A DNA stretch of 64,000 bases, from assembly GCF_013149785.1 (NCBI RefSeq), contig NZ_JABEZU010000001.1, forward strand, positions 682,001 to 746,000, in the 5' to 3' direction. Position numbers and translations under genes: made by a program. The DNA comes from Isoptericola halotolerans. Its GTDB lineage: Bacteria > Actinomycetota > Actinomycetes > Actinomycetales > Cellulomonadaceae. Shown here piece after piece: positions 16,925 to 24,493 of this stretch. The stretch's first letter is position 1, and each line of letters opens with the position of its first letter. The notes under the pieces were generated by a model. That model was not told the DNA's origin, did no database searches, and was given only the letters and a program-made list of their open reading frames with translations.

Positions 16925-18319
16925 TCACCCGATCACGGGGCGCTCCTCGGGGAAGCGTACGACGCGCCGCCGGTCCCGCAGCGCGATGGCACCGAGCACG
17001 GAGATCGTGCCCACGCGTCCCAGGTACATCAGGGCGCACAGCACGTACTTGCCGCCGTCGGGCAGGTCTGCGGTGATCCCGGTCGACAGGCCCACCGTGG
17101 CGAACGCCGAGATCACCTCGAACAGGACCTCGGCGAGCGAGAACTCGGTGATGCTCAGCAGGGCGATGCAGGAGGCCAGCACCATGGTCGCGCCGATGAA
17201 CACGACCGCGATGGACAGTCGCAGCGTGTCCCGCGGGATGCGGCGGCCGAAGACGTCGATGTCCCGGTCGCCGCGGGCCTCGGCCAGGATCGCCAGCAGC
17301 ATGACCGCCAGCGTGGTGACCTTGATGCCGCCCGCCGTCGAGGCGGAGCCCCCGCCCACGAACATCAGGGCGTCCATGACGAGCCAGGACTCCGGGTTCA
17401 TCGCACCGGTGTCCACGGTGCTGAAGCCTCCCGAGCGCGGCATGATCGAGGCGAACGACGCCGACAGCAGCTTGGTCGCCACGTCCTGGTCTCCGAACGT
17501 GCGGGGGTTCGCCCACTCCATCGCGCCGATGATCAGGAACCCCGCCCCGAACAGCGCGACGCTGGTGGTCACCGTGAGCTTGGTGTGCAGCGACAGGTGG
17601 CGGTACCAGCGCCGGCCGAACCGGCGTGCCTGGAGGAGGTTCGCCATCACGGGGAAGCCCAGGGCGCCGACGAACACGCCGAGGCCGATGGGGACGACCA
17701 CGAGCCAGTCGGACGTGTAGGGCATCAGCCCTTCGGCCGTGGGGACGAAGCCGGCGTTGTTGAAGGCCGAGATCCCGTAGAAGACGGCGTGCCACAGGGC
17801 GGAGCCGAAGCTCTCGCCCAGCGCGAGGAAGCGGGGCAGCAGGATCGCTGCGACCGCCGCCTCGATGGTCACGGACACCACGATGATGAGCCGGATGAGG
17901 TAGCCGACCTCGCCGAGGCTGCTGGTGCGGACCTTGGCCTCGGAGGCGGTGAGCAGCTTCTGCGTGAGGCCGATGCGCCGCGAGACGGCCATGCCCAGCA
18001 GGGAGGCGAGCGTCATCACGCCCAGCCCGCCGATCTTGATGCCGGCCAGGATCACGGCACGCCCGTACTCGGACCAGTAGGTGCCCGTGTCCACCACCAC
18101 GAGCCCGGTGACGCACACGGCGGACACCGCGGTGAACAGCGCGTCCACGAACCGTGCCCCGGTGCCGGAAGCCGTGGCCCAGGGCGGCAGGAGCAGGAGC
18201 GTGAAGATGGCGATCACGGCGCCGAAGACGGTCATCGCGAGGCGTGCCGGGTACTCCCGAGCGGTGCGGTCCACCCACTCCCTCAGCGTCGCACCGCGAT
18301 CCCGCCACCTTGTCGCCAC
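16925..18319 (-). CDS. Potassium transporter subunit TrkH/KtrB
   Basis: Membrane K+ translocation subunit with four pore-like repeats whose filter glycines are visible: AVCVTGLVV, SAFNNAGF, MPRSGGFSTV and AFATVGLSTG. With the downstream RCK subunit it forms a Ktr-type K+ (possibly Na+-coupled) uptake system. A longer form from ATG 18341-18343 is possible; the GTG at 18317-18319 has GGAGG nine bases upstream and is preferred, giving 464 residues. It is divergent from acuC. Confidence 0.9.
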   Translation of the reverse strand: MATRWRDRGATLREWVDRTAREYPARLAMTVFGAVIAIFTLLLLPPWATASGTGARFVDALFTAVSAVCVTGLVVVDTGTYWSEYGRAVILAGIKIGGLGVMTLASLLGMAVSRRIGLTQKLLTASEAKVRTSSLGEVGYLIRLIIVVSVTIEAAVAAILLPRFLALGESFGSALWHAVFYGISAFNNAGFVPTAEGLMPYTSDWLVVVPIGLGVFVGALGFPVMANLLQARRFGRRWYRHLSLHTKLTVTTSVALFGAGFLIIGAMEWANPRTFGDQDVATKLLSASFASIMPRSGGFSTVDTGAMNPESWLVMDALMFVGGGSASTAGGIKVTTLAVMLLAILAEARGDRDIDVFGRRIPRDTLRLSIAVVFIGATMVLASCIALLSITEFSLAEVLFEVISAFATVGLSTGITADLPDGGKYVLCALMYLGRVGTISVLGAIALRDRRRVVRFPEERPVIG

Positions 18320-18380
18320 CGACCGGTTCCTCCGTCGTCTCATCCGCCAGGCGTCTGGCCCAGCCTGCCACGGGTTCGGC

Positions 18381-18386
18381 TACCGT
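18381..18386 (+). promoter_or_regulatory. Leaderless -10 element of acuC
   Basis: TACCGT, six bases, then ATG at 18393. There is no Shine-Dalgarno in the gap. Confidence 0.5.
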
Positions 18387-18392
18387 GGCGGG

Positions 18393-19568
18393 ATGTCCGT
18401 CGCCCGGCTGCTGTGGAGTCCTGAGCTCCTGACCTACGACTTCGGCGCCGGGCACCCGATGGCGCCGGCCCGACTCGACCTCACGATGCGGCTGGTCGAG
18501 GCGTTCGGCCTCCCGGACTCCCCGTCGCTGGAGATCGCGTCGATCCCGGCGAGCCGGGACGACCTCGTGACCTCGGTCCACGACGCGGGGTACGTCGCCG
18601 CGGTCCAGCGTGCTGCCCGCACGGGGGAGCCGGACCTGGAGAGAGGCCTCGGGACCGAGGACAACCCGATCTTCCCCGTGATGCACGAGTCGGCCTCCCG
18701 GCTCGTCACCGCCTCGGCGTCGCTGGCCGAGGCGGTGTGGGCGGGCGAGATCCAGCACGGTGTCAACGTCGCCGGTGGGATGCACCACGCCCGTCGTGCC
18801 GCCGCGTCCGGGTTCTGCCTGTACAACGACGCCGCGGCGACCGTGCAGCGCTTCCTGGACCTCGGGGCGCAGCGCGTGGCGTACGTGGACCTCGACGCGC
18901 ACCACGGTGACGGCGTGGAGTCGATCTTCTGGGACGACCCGCGGGTGGTCACGTTCTCGGTGCACCAGGACGGCCGGACCCTCTACCCGGGCACGGGCAG
19001 CCCCGCGGACACCGGCGGGCCAGGAGCGGAGTGCTCGGCCGTGAACCTCGCCCTGCCGCCTCGTACGGACTCGGCGCGCTGGCTGCGCGCCGTCGACGCC
19101 GTGCTGCCGATCGTCCTGCGGGAGTTCCGACCCGACGCGATCGTCTCGCAGCACGGGACCGACGCGCACGGCAACGATCCCCTCGCGGACCTGAACGTCG
19201 GGATCGACGCCCAGCTGGAGGCAGCGTCGTGGGTGCACTCCCTCGCGCTCGAGCTGTGCGAGGGCCGGTGGGTCGCGCTCGGTGGAGGAGGCTACGCCGT
19301 CGTCGACGTGGTGCCGCTGGTCTGGTCCGCGCTGGTGGCCGAGGCCGCCCACGTCCCGATCGCGCCGGGGACCCCGCTGCCTCAGGAGTGGCGGGTCGCC
19401 GCCGAGGAGATGTCCGGGCTGGAACCCGCGAAGAGGCTCGGCCGCGGCGCCGTGGCGTGGCGTCCCTGGAGTGAGGGCTACGACCCGTCCGACGCCGTGG
19501 ACCGCGCCGTCCTGGCGACCCGGCGGCACGTGTTCCCCGGTCTGGGCCTGGACCCCTTCCTCGACTGA
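18393..19568 (+). CDS. acuC: AcuC-type histone deacetylase family protein
   Basis: Zinc-dependent deacetylase of the arginase/deacetylase fold. In Bacillus AcuC removes acetyl groups from acetyl-CoA synthetase. The 391-residue protein keeps the class I HDAC signatures: GGMHHARR with the catalytic His pair, DLDAHHGDGVESIF with metal ligands, SQHGTDAHGNDPLADL, and the late Gly-rich ALGGGGYAV. Start set by the leaderless -10. The stop codon falls inside the first copy of a tandem repeat. No acuA or acetyl-CoA synthetase gene is in the window, so the substrate is open. Confidence 0.9.
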   Translation: MSVARLLWSPELLTYDFGAGHPMAPARLDLTMRLVEAFGLPDSPSLEIASIPASRDDLVTSVHDAGYVAAVQRAARTGEPDLERGLGTEDNPIFPVMHESASRLVTASASLAEAVWAGEIQHGVNVAGGMHHARRAAASGFCLYNDAAATVQRFLDLGAQRVAYVDLDAHHGDGVESIFWDDPRVVTFSVHQDGRTLYPGTGSPADTGGPGAECSAVNLALPPRTDSARWLRAVDAVLPIVLREFRPDAIVSQHGTDAHGNDPLADLNVGIDAQLEAASWVHSLALELCEGRWVALGGGGYAVVDVVPLVWSALVAEAAHVPIAPGTPLPQEWRVAAEEMSGLEPAKRLGRGAVAWRPWSEGYDPSDAVDRAVLATRRHVFPGLGLDPFLD

Positions 19569-19770
19569 ACCGAAGGTGCAGCGCAGGGTGCGGGCCGAGG
19601 AACGAGGCGCTCGCCCGCAGCGGAACCGCAGGTTCGGCCGACGTCGGTTCGACTGAACCGAAGGTGCAGCGCAGGGTGCGGGCCGAGGAACGAGGCGCTC
19701 GCCCGCAGCGGAACCGCAGGTTCGGTCGACGTCGGTTCGACTGAACCGCAGGTTCGGTCGACGTCGGTTC
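19563..19770. repeat. 88-bp tandem repeat: two full copies plus one internally deleted copy
   Basis: Copy 1 (19563-19650) and copy 2 (19651-19738) differ at one base by eye. A third, 32-bp copy (19739-19770) matches the unit with 56 bases removed between two internal GAACCG hexamers, as a slippage deletion would give. Short dyads occur inside (GAACC-gca-GGTTC and CGACGTCG). The array starts at the acuC stop and fills the first half of the 373-bp acuC-bS22 gap. No coding sense is supported. Confidence 0.9.
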
Positions 19771-19812
19771 GGCCGAGTGACCGGCCAGTTCGGGGCACGG
19801 CCCCGGGTCGGG

Positions 19813-19941
19813 TATTCTGGGGGACGGACTTTTTCGCGTTGGTCGGCAGTGCTTGGTCCCGGGGTTCGTTCACGCGAGCACGGGGCACAGGATCGTCGGG
19901 ACCAACCGGCCTCCACCACCGATCAGCATTGTGAGGACCTC
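19813..19941 (+). promoter_or_regulatory. Promoter and long structured leader of the bS22 gene
   Basis: TATTCT at 19813-19818 is a good -10 element and would start RNA about 115 bases before the bS22 ATG. The leader contains TTGGTCCC (19853-19860) and GGGACCAA (19898-19905), 8-base complementary arms, and a TTTTT tract at 19830-19834. A leader of this length is unusual here, where many genes look leaderless. A regulatory role is possible but not shown. Confidence 0.45.
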
Positions 19942-20040
19942 ATGGGCTCCGTCATCAAGAAGCGTCGTAAGCGCATGGCAAAGAAGAAGCACCGCAAGCT
20001 GCTTCGCAAGACGCGTCACCAGCGCCGCAACAAGAAGTGA
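19942..20040 (+). CDS. Ribosomal protein bS22 (AURKAIP1/COX24-domain, 32 residues)
   Basis: Tiny very basic protein, 32 residues, starting MGSVIKKRRKRMAKKKHRK. It is nearly the same as the small-subunit protein bS22 found in mycobacterial ribosome structures and conserved through Actinobacteria as an AURKAIP1/COX24-domain protein. Longer in-frame readings begin inside the repeat/leader region and are not credible. A factor-independent terminator follows 33 bases after the stop. Location next to a HAD phosphatase, glutaredoxin and rex resembles other actinobacteria. Confidence 0.93.
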   Translation: MGSVIKKRRKRMAKKKHRKLLRKTRHQRRNKK

Positions 20041-20073
20041 CGCAGCGCCCGCCGACGGCGGGCCGCGCGCACC

Positions 20074-20108
20074 GAGCCCGGACCTCGTCCAGAGGTGCCG
20101 GGCTCTTT
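20074..20108 (+). terminator. Rho-independent terminator after bS22
   Basis: GAGCCCGG-ACCTC (20074-20086) pairs with GAGGT-g-CCGGGCTC (20092-20105) around a 5-base loop, with one bulged G, followed by TTT. It could also serve the convergent HAD gene. Confidence 0.8.
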
Positions 20109-20174
20109 GCGTTCCCGGGACGAGGCGTGCCCACGGGAGGAGGCGTTCCCGGGCTCGTGGCGACGGCCGTCGCG

Positions 20175-20990
20175 TCAGTGGCCGCCGAGCCGCCGGCGGA
20201 CGCTGCGCTGTGCTGCGCGCAGCACGAGACCGACGACCCACGCCGCCCCGGCCCAGGAGGCCGTCCGCACCCCGCGCCCCGCGGCTCGCTGCCCGCGTCC
20301 ACGGAACTCCCGGATGGGCCAGCCGACCTCCTTGGCGTGCCGGCGCAGCCGGACGTCCGGGTTGATGGGGCAGGGATGGCCGACCGAACGCATCATCGGC
20401 AGGTCGTTCAGGGAGTCTCCGTAGGCGTAGGAGGCCTGGAGGTCGAGCCCCTCGCGCTCGGCGAGCTCGCGGACCGCCGCGGCCTTGGCCTCGCCGTGCA
20501 TGAGGTCGCCGACCAGGGCGCCCGTGTAGTAGCCGTCGGAGTGCTCGGCGATCGTGCCGAGGCACCCGGTCGCCCCGAGGCGTCGGGCGATGAGTCCGCC
20601 GATCTCCACGGGGGTGGCCGTCACCAGCCAGACCTGGTCGCCCGCCGCGAGGTGCTCGTCGAGCAGCCTCTTGGTGCCGGGGAAGATCCGCAGCTCCAGG
20701 ACGGTGTCGTACACCTCCTCGCCGACCGCCGTGACCTCGGCGACGGACCGGCCGGCGATGAGCGACAGGGCGCGCGTGCGCACGGTCTCGATCTGGGAGC
20801 GCGACTCGCCGAAGACCAGGTACTTGGCCTGGATCCAGGCGAAGCGCAGCAGGTCGGTGGTCCCGAAGAACCTGCGCTGGTACAGCGCCCGGGCCAGGTG
20901 GAAGGAGCTCGCGCCCCGGATGATGGTGTTGTCGACGTCGAAGAAGGCTGCTGCCGTCGGGCGGACCGTGGGCGCAGCGTGAGACGACAT
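20175..20990 (-). CDS. HAD-IB family phosphatase (SerB-like)
   Basis: Haloacid-dehalogenase-type phosphatase, 271 residues. Motif I is FFDVDNT with nucleophile Asp18 and general acid Asp20, motif II is LVTATP, and motif III is the late YGDSLNDLPMM metal site with a Lys upstream in KAAAV. The body matches the HAD-IB subfamily of phosphoserine phosphatase-like and CicA-like proteins. A C-terminal basic/hydrophobic tail (about 235-271) may contact the membrane. ATG at 20988-20990 is set by a leaderless -10. It is divergent from the glutaredoxin-rex operon. Confidence 0.9.
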   Translation of the reverse strand: MSSHAAPTVRPTAAAFFDVDNTIIRGASSFHLARALYQRRFFGTTDLLRFAWIQAKYLVFGESRSQIETVRTRALSLIAGRSVAEVTAVGEEVYDTVLELRIFPGTKRLLDEHLAAGDQVWLVTATPVEIGGLIARRLGATGCLGTIAEHSDGYYTGALVGDLMHGEAKAAAVRELAEREGLDLQASYAYGDSLNDLPMMRSVGHPCPINPDVRLRRHAKEVGWPIREFRGRGQRAAGRGVRTASWAGAAWVVGLVLRAAQRSVRRRLGGH

Positions 20991-20997
20991 GCGGCCC

Positions 20998-21019
20998 ACT
21001 GTAGTAGCGCCGATACGCT
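20998..21019. promoter_or_regulatory. Back-to-back leaderless promoters (HAD phosphatase / glutaredoxin-rex)
   Basis: Minus-strand TACAGT (complement of 20998-21003) lies seven bases before the HAD ATG. Plus-strand TACGCT (21014-21019) lies six bases before the glutaredoxin GTG at 21026. Only ten bases separate the two -10 boxes, so the -35 regions overlap the opposite promoters and the two may interfere. Confidence 0.6.
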
Positions 21020-21025
21020 GTGCTC

Positions 21026-21310
21026 GTGAGCAGGCCCTCGACCCGACCCGACGCGTCCCGCGTGGTCGTGTACAGCAGAGCCGACTGCCACCTGTGCGAC
21101 GAGGCGCGGGCGGTGGTCGCCGCGGTGTGCGCCGAGGCGGGGGAGACCTGGCAGGAGATCGACATCGACGCCGAGCCCTCCCTGGTGGAGCGCTACGGCG
21201 AGTACGTGCCCGTCGTCGAGGTGGACGGCGTGCAGCAGGGGTTCTGGCGGGTCGACGCGGCGCGGTTGGCGCGGCGTCTCGCCCGGCCCCCGGGAGGGAA
21301 GCACAAGTGA
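21026..21310 (+). CDS. Glutaredoxin-family protein
   Basis: Small thioredoxin-fold protein, 94 residues, with redox motif C-H-L-C in YSRADCHLCDEA and the cis-proline region VPVVEVDG (glutaredoxin 2-like family). Probably a thiol reductase or redox relay. GTG 21026 is six bases behind a -10 box. Its last four bases overlap the rex start (GTGA), so the two are translationally coupled. Confidence 0.9.
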   Translation: MSRPSTRPDASRVVVYSRADCHLCDEARAVVAAVCAEAGETWQEIDIDAEPSLVERYGEYVPVVEVDGVQQGFWRVDAARLARRLARPPGGKHK

Positions 21311-21990
21311 TCGAGATCGGTGAGGTGACGGTGCCCGCGGCGACGGTGGCGCGGCTGCCGTACTACCTGCGCGCCCTGCGCGACCTGATGCGCGAGGGGG
21401 TCGAGACGACGTCGTCCTCGGACCTCGCGGAGCGGTCCGGGGTGGGGTCCGCGCAGCTGCGCAAGGACCTGTCGTACCTGGGGTCCTTCGGGACGCGGGG
21501 CGTGGGGTACGACGTCGAGTCGTTGTCGTCGTACATCGCGACGGCCCTGGGGCTCGGCTCGGAGCACCGGCTGGCCATCGTCGGGGTCGGCAACCTGGGG
21601 CACGCGCTGGCGAACTACTCGGGCTATGCGGCCCGGGGCTTCCAGGTCGTGGCGCTGCTCGACGCGGACCCCGCGGTGGTCGGGGGTCGGGCCGCGGGGA
21701 TCGAGGTCGAGCACGTCGACGGGCTCGAGCAGATCATCGTCGAGCGGCACGTGTCGATGGTCGTGCTGGCGACGCCGGGGCCGCCGGCGCAGGAGATCGC
21801 GGAGCGGGTCGTGACGGCGGGGGTGCGAGAGATCCTGTCTTTCGCACCCGTGGCGCTGCACCTGCCCGACGACGTCGTCGTCCGCAGCGTGGACGTCGCG
21901 GGGGAGCTGCAGATCCTCGCGTTCCACGCGGCGGCGCGGCACGCGAACGGTGTCGCCTCGGCGGGGGCAGACGGCGTCCCCGCCAGGTAG
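21307..21990 (+). CDS. rex: Redox-sensing transcriptional repressor Rex
   Basis: Dimeric repressor that leaves DNA when NADH is high, controlling respiratory genes. The 227-residue protein has an N-terminal winged helix (residues about 8-78, including GVGSAQLRKDLSYLGSFG) and a Rossmann NAD(H) domain with GVGNLG (93-98), then the C-terminal domain-swapped helix (ELQILAFHAAARH). It overlaps the glutaredoxin gene by four bases and is followed by a strong terminator. No Rex-type operator is visible at its own promoter. Candidate operators lie before the cytochrome c and nuo operons in this window. Confidence 0.96.
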   Translation: MIEIGEVTVPAATVARLPYYLRALRDLMREGVETTSSSDLAERSGVGSAQLRKDLSYLGSFGTRGVGYDVESLSSYIATALGLGSEHRLAIVGVGNLGHALANYSGYAARGFQVVALLDADPAVVGGRAAGIEVEHVDGLEQIIVERHVSMVVLATPGPPAQEIAERVVTAGVREILSFAPVALHLPDDVVVRSVDVAGELQILAFHAAARHANGVASAGADGVPAR

Positions 21991-22032
21991 CGCTCGGCCC
22001 CGCGAGGTAGTGCTACCTCACGGGGCCGAGCG
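21991..22032. terminator. Bidirectional terminator between rex and yceI
   Basis: CGCTCGGCCCCG (21991-22002) pairs fully with CGGGGCCGAGCG (22021-22032), with an inner GAGGTAG/CTACCTC stem after one mismatch. It begins right after the rex stop and ends 17 bases before the convergent yceI stop. Confidence 0.85.
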
Positions 22033-22049
22033 CGCTGCCTCGCGCGGGG

Positions 22050-22601
22050 TCAGTTCTGGGAGATCGCGGAGACGTCGAGCGCGATCTTCACCTTGTCGCC
22101 GACGAGGAACCCGCCGGTCTCGAGGGCTGCGTTCCAGGTCAGGCCGAACTCCTGGCGGGAGATCTCGACCTCGGCCTCGAACCCGGCGCGGTCGTTGCCG
22201 AAGGGGTCCTTGGCGGTGCCCGCGAACTCGGTGGGGAGGTCGACGGTCTTGGTCACGCCGTTGATGGTGAGGTCGCCGGAGATCACGTAGGCGTCGCCGT
22301 CCACGGAGATGTTCTTCGAGGTGAAGGACCAGACCGGCTTCTCCTCGGCGTGCCAGAAGTCCGCGCTCTTGAGGTGGCCGTCGCGGTTCTCGTCACCGGT
22401 GTTGACCGACGCGGCGTCGAGCTCGGCCCGCACCGCGGTCGACTCGAGGTCCTCACCGACGGTGATCGTGCCGGCGGCGATGTCGATCGTGCCCCGGACC
22501 TTGGAGATGCCCGCGTGGCGGACGACGAAGGACGCGGTGGAGTGGGAGGCGTCGATCGTGTAGGTGCCGGAGGTCAGACCGGTGGGCAGCGGCGTAGCCA
22601 T
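22050..22601 (-). CDS. YceI-family lipid-binding protein
   Basis: Lipocalin-like beta-barrel of the YceI family, 183 residues. Members bind polyisoprenoid or similar lipids. Family landmarks: GTYTIDASHSTASFVVRHAG near the start, HLKSADFW in the middle, and EISRQEFGLTWNAALETGG near the end. No signal peptide is visible, so this copy appears cytoplasmic. ATG at 22599-22601 follows AAGGAG seven bases upstream. A link to isoprenoid quinones is possible given the nearby menaquinone genes, but is not shown. Confidence 0.92.
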   Translation of the reverse strand: MATPLPTGLTSGTYTIDASHSTASFVVRHAGISKVRGTIDIAAGTITVGEDLESTAVRAELDAASVNTGDENRDGHLKSADFWHAEEKPVWSFTSKNISVDGDAYVISGDLTINGVTKTVDLPTEFAGTAKDPFGNDRAGFEAEVEISRQEFGLTWNAALETGGFLVGDKVKIALDVSAISQN

Positions 22602-22671
22602 GGAGATGCTCCTTCTGGTGGATGTCGTGTGCAGTGCGAACCCCACGAGGCGGGTCCATCGAAATGCATCA

Positions 22672-22700
22672 ACCGGGAGCGGTCCACGGCTATTCCCGGT
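22672..22700. terminator. Hairpin between the ATP-grasp gene and yceI
   Basis: ACCGGGA (22672-22678) and TCCCGGT (22694-22700) form a 7-bp stem with a 15-base loop, in the gap after the ATP-grasp stop on the minus strand. It probably separates the two minus-strand genes. Confidence 0.4.
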
Positions 22701-22716
22701 CTCCGGTCGGGGCCGT

Positions 22717-23709
22717 TCAGGCGTCGGGGTAGCTCTCCCGCAGGAGCCTCCCCAGGAAGCGTGCGATCTCCCGTGGCCCGCTGGCGGGCGCCGTGCTCTC
22801 GACGCCCGCGTTGTAGTTGGTGTTGGTGTTGACGTCGTAGGTCAGCACGCGTCCGTCGGCGGTGCGGATGTTCTCCACGCCGGCGATCTCGACGCCGTGG
22901 TCCCGGGTGAACCGCAGGTATCGCTCCACCACCGGGTCGTCGTAGCCGGCGCGCAGCGAGAACAGGCTCGTCGCGTCGTCGGGCGCCATCTGGACGGTCG
23001 CACCCGGGGGCATGACGGGCCGGCCCGTCGTCGGGTCGATCTCGCAGGCGTCCGCCGGGCAGAGCTGGAAGCCGCCCCGCTCGGTGTCCCCGCGCACGGC
23101 GTAGATCATCTCGCCACCGACGATCTCCACGCGCGTGATCCCGCCGTCGGCCGCCGTGACGTACTCCTGGACCAGCGTGATGCCGTCCACCGGCTCGGCG
23201 TAGTCTGCGGAGGCGACGTGGTCGGCCAGGTCGTCCACCGCCTCGAACCGCAGCACGCCCAGGCCCTTGCCGCCCTGGTTGTGCTTCGTGACGAAGGGGC
23301 CCGGCACGGCGTCGGTGAAGCGGCGTGCCGCCTCGACCACGCGGTCGCGCCCGACGGCCGCCACCGTCCTCGGCACGTCGATGCCGGCGGCCCGCAGCGC
23401 GGTGAGCTGGTCGACCTTGCTCATCTCCAGCTCGAGCACCCGCCGACCGTTGACGGTGCGGCGTCCGTGCGCCTCCAGCCAGGACAGCACGGCCCGGGAG
23501 TAGTCCTTGGTGAGGGCGTGGTCGCGGGTGTGGGACGACGCCGAGATGCGCGACCAGAAGATCCCCTCGGGCGGAGCCTCGTCCAGGTCGAGCGTGCCGT
23601 CGAGAAGCTGCCACTCCACCCAGGGCAGACCCTCGGCGTCGAGGGCGTCGGCGAACACCGTGAACCACTCGGGATTCTCGTGCAGCGCATAGATCATCGG
23701 GCGGTCCAT
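22717..23709 (-). CDS. ATP-grasp family protein (RimK-like ligase)
   Basis: Predicted ATP-dependent carboxylate-amine or thiol ligase, 330 residues. The ATP-grasp core is visible: the Lys-bearing strand in PFVTKHNQGGKGLGV, the adenine-region segment ITLVQEYV, and the C-terminal metal-binding VLTYDVNTNTNYN. The N-terminal region (YALHENPEWF...) is a pre-ATP-grasp domain. The substrate is unknown; RimK-like proteins attach amino acids or make peptides. ATG at 23707-23709 follows a leaderless -10 (minus-strand TATCGT). It is divergent from the cytochrome c operon across the Rex-type site. Confidence 0.85.
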   Translation of the reverse strand: MDRPMIYALHENPEWFTVFADALDAEGLPWVEWQLLDGTLDLDEAPPEGIFWSRISASSHTRDHALTKDYSRAVLSWLEAHGRRTVNGRRVLELEMSKVDQLTALRAAGIDVPRTVAAVGRDRVVEAARRFTDAVPGPFVTKHNQGGKGLGVLRFEAVDDLADHVASADYAEPVDGITLVQEYVTAADGGITRVEIVGGEMIYAVRGDTERGGFQLCPADACEIDPTTGRPVMPPGATVQMAPDDATSLFSLRAGYDDPVVERYLRFTRDHGVEIAGVENIRTADGRVLTYDVNTNTNYNAGVESTAPASGPREIARFLGRLLRESYPDA

Positions 23710-23715
23710 GGCTCC

Positions 23716-23721
23716 ACGATA
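23716..23721 (-). promoter_or_regulatory. Leaderless -10 element of the ATP-grasp gene
   Basis: Minus-strand TATCGT, six bases, then ATG at 23709. Confidence 0.5.
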
Positions 23722-23758
23722 GGCACCGGGAAGGTCGTCCCGATCGCGTCGGGTGAGC

Positions 23759-23776
23759 TTGTGAGACCTGTCACAA
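23759..23776. promoter_or_regulatory. Rex-type operator before the cytochrome c maturation operon
   Basis: The 18-bp sequence TTGTGA-gacctg-TCACAA is a perfect 6-bp dyad. It matches the Rex consensus TTGTGAANNNNTTCACAA at 12 of 14 fixed positions. It lies 72 bases before the first gene of the ccs operon and 49 bases before the divergent ATP-grasp start. It also satisfies the CRP/GlxR consensus TGTGAN6TCACA, so the binding protein is not certain. Confidence 0.65.
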
Positions 23777-23848
23777 CCTCGGGGAGGAATCTCCCGGAGA
23801 CGGCCGGACGGCACCTGAAGGCGCCCGCGATCTGGGACACTGGGGGCC

Positions 23849-24493
23849 ATGGCCACCACCACCGTCCATCTGCTGCGGCACGGCGAGGTCCACAACCCCG
23901 ACGGCGTCCTGTACGGGCGCATCCCCGGGTACCGGCTGTCCGAGCGCGGTCAGCGGATGGCGCACCGCGTCGCGGAGCACCTGTCCGACCGCGGTCGGGA
24001 CGTCGTCGCCGTCGTGGCGAGCCCCCTGCAGCGCGCCCAGGAGACCGCCGCACCCGTCGCCGCCACCTTCGACGTGGAGCTCGCCACCGACGACCGCCTC
24101 ATCGAGGCGGGCAACAGCTTCGAGGGCAGCACGATCGGCAAGCGGCCCGGCCAGCTCGTGCACCCCCGCTACTGGAAGCTGCTGTGGAACCCGCTGCGTC
24201 CCTCCTGGGGCGAGAGCTACGTCGACCAGGCCACCCGGATGCGGGCCGCCGTCGACGACGCCCGCCGTACCTTCGCCGGCCACGAGGTCGTGCTGGTCAG
24301 CCACCAGCTCCCCGTCTGGATGGCGCGGCTGTCCTTCGAGGGGCGCCGGCTCGCGCACGACCCGCGCCGCCGCGAGTGCGCCCTCGCCTCCCTGACCTCC
24401 GTGACCTTCGACGACGACCGGTTCGTCGCGCTGCACTACACGGAGCCCGCCGGGGACCTGCTCGCCGGCGCCGACCCGGTGCCGGGCGCCTGA
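23849..24493 (+). CDS. Histidine phosphatase family protein
   Basis: Phosphoglycerate-mutase-like phosphatase, 214 residues. The phospho-acceptor motif is LRHGE with His11, the second catalytic residues sit in ASPLQRAQET, and VLVSHQLP carries the second histidine. It is first in an operon with cytochrome c maturation genes, an arrangement I recall from other actinobacteria. Its substrate is not known. Its stop overlaps the next ATG (TGATG), so it is translationally coupled to ResA. Confidence 0.9.
   Translation: MATTTVHLLRHGEVHNPDGVLYGRIPGYRLSERGQRMAHRVAEHLSDRGRDVVAVVASPLQRAQETAAPVAATFDVELATDDRLIEAGNSFEGSTIGKRPGQLVHPRYWKLLWNPLRPSWGESYVDQATRMRAAVDDARRTFAGHEVVLVSHQLPVWMARLSFEGRRLAHDPRRRECALASLTSVTFDDDRFVALHYTEPAGDLLAGADPVPGA

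Noticed and set aside
19563-19770. CRISPR array
   Set aside because: The units are 88 bp, adjacent and without unique spacers, and no cas genes are present. It is a simple tandem repeat.
19777-20040. An 87-residue version of the bS22 gene
   Set aside because: The extra N-terminal 55 residues are encoded by the promoter and leader region and do not resemble the family, which is 32-33 residues long.
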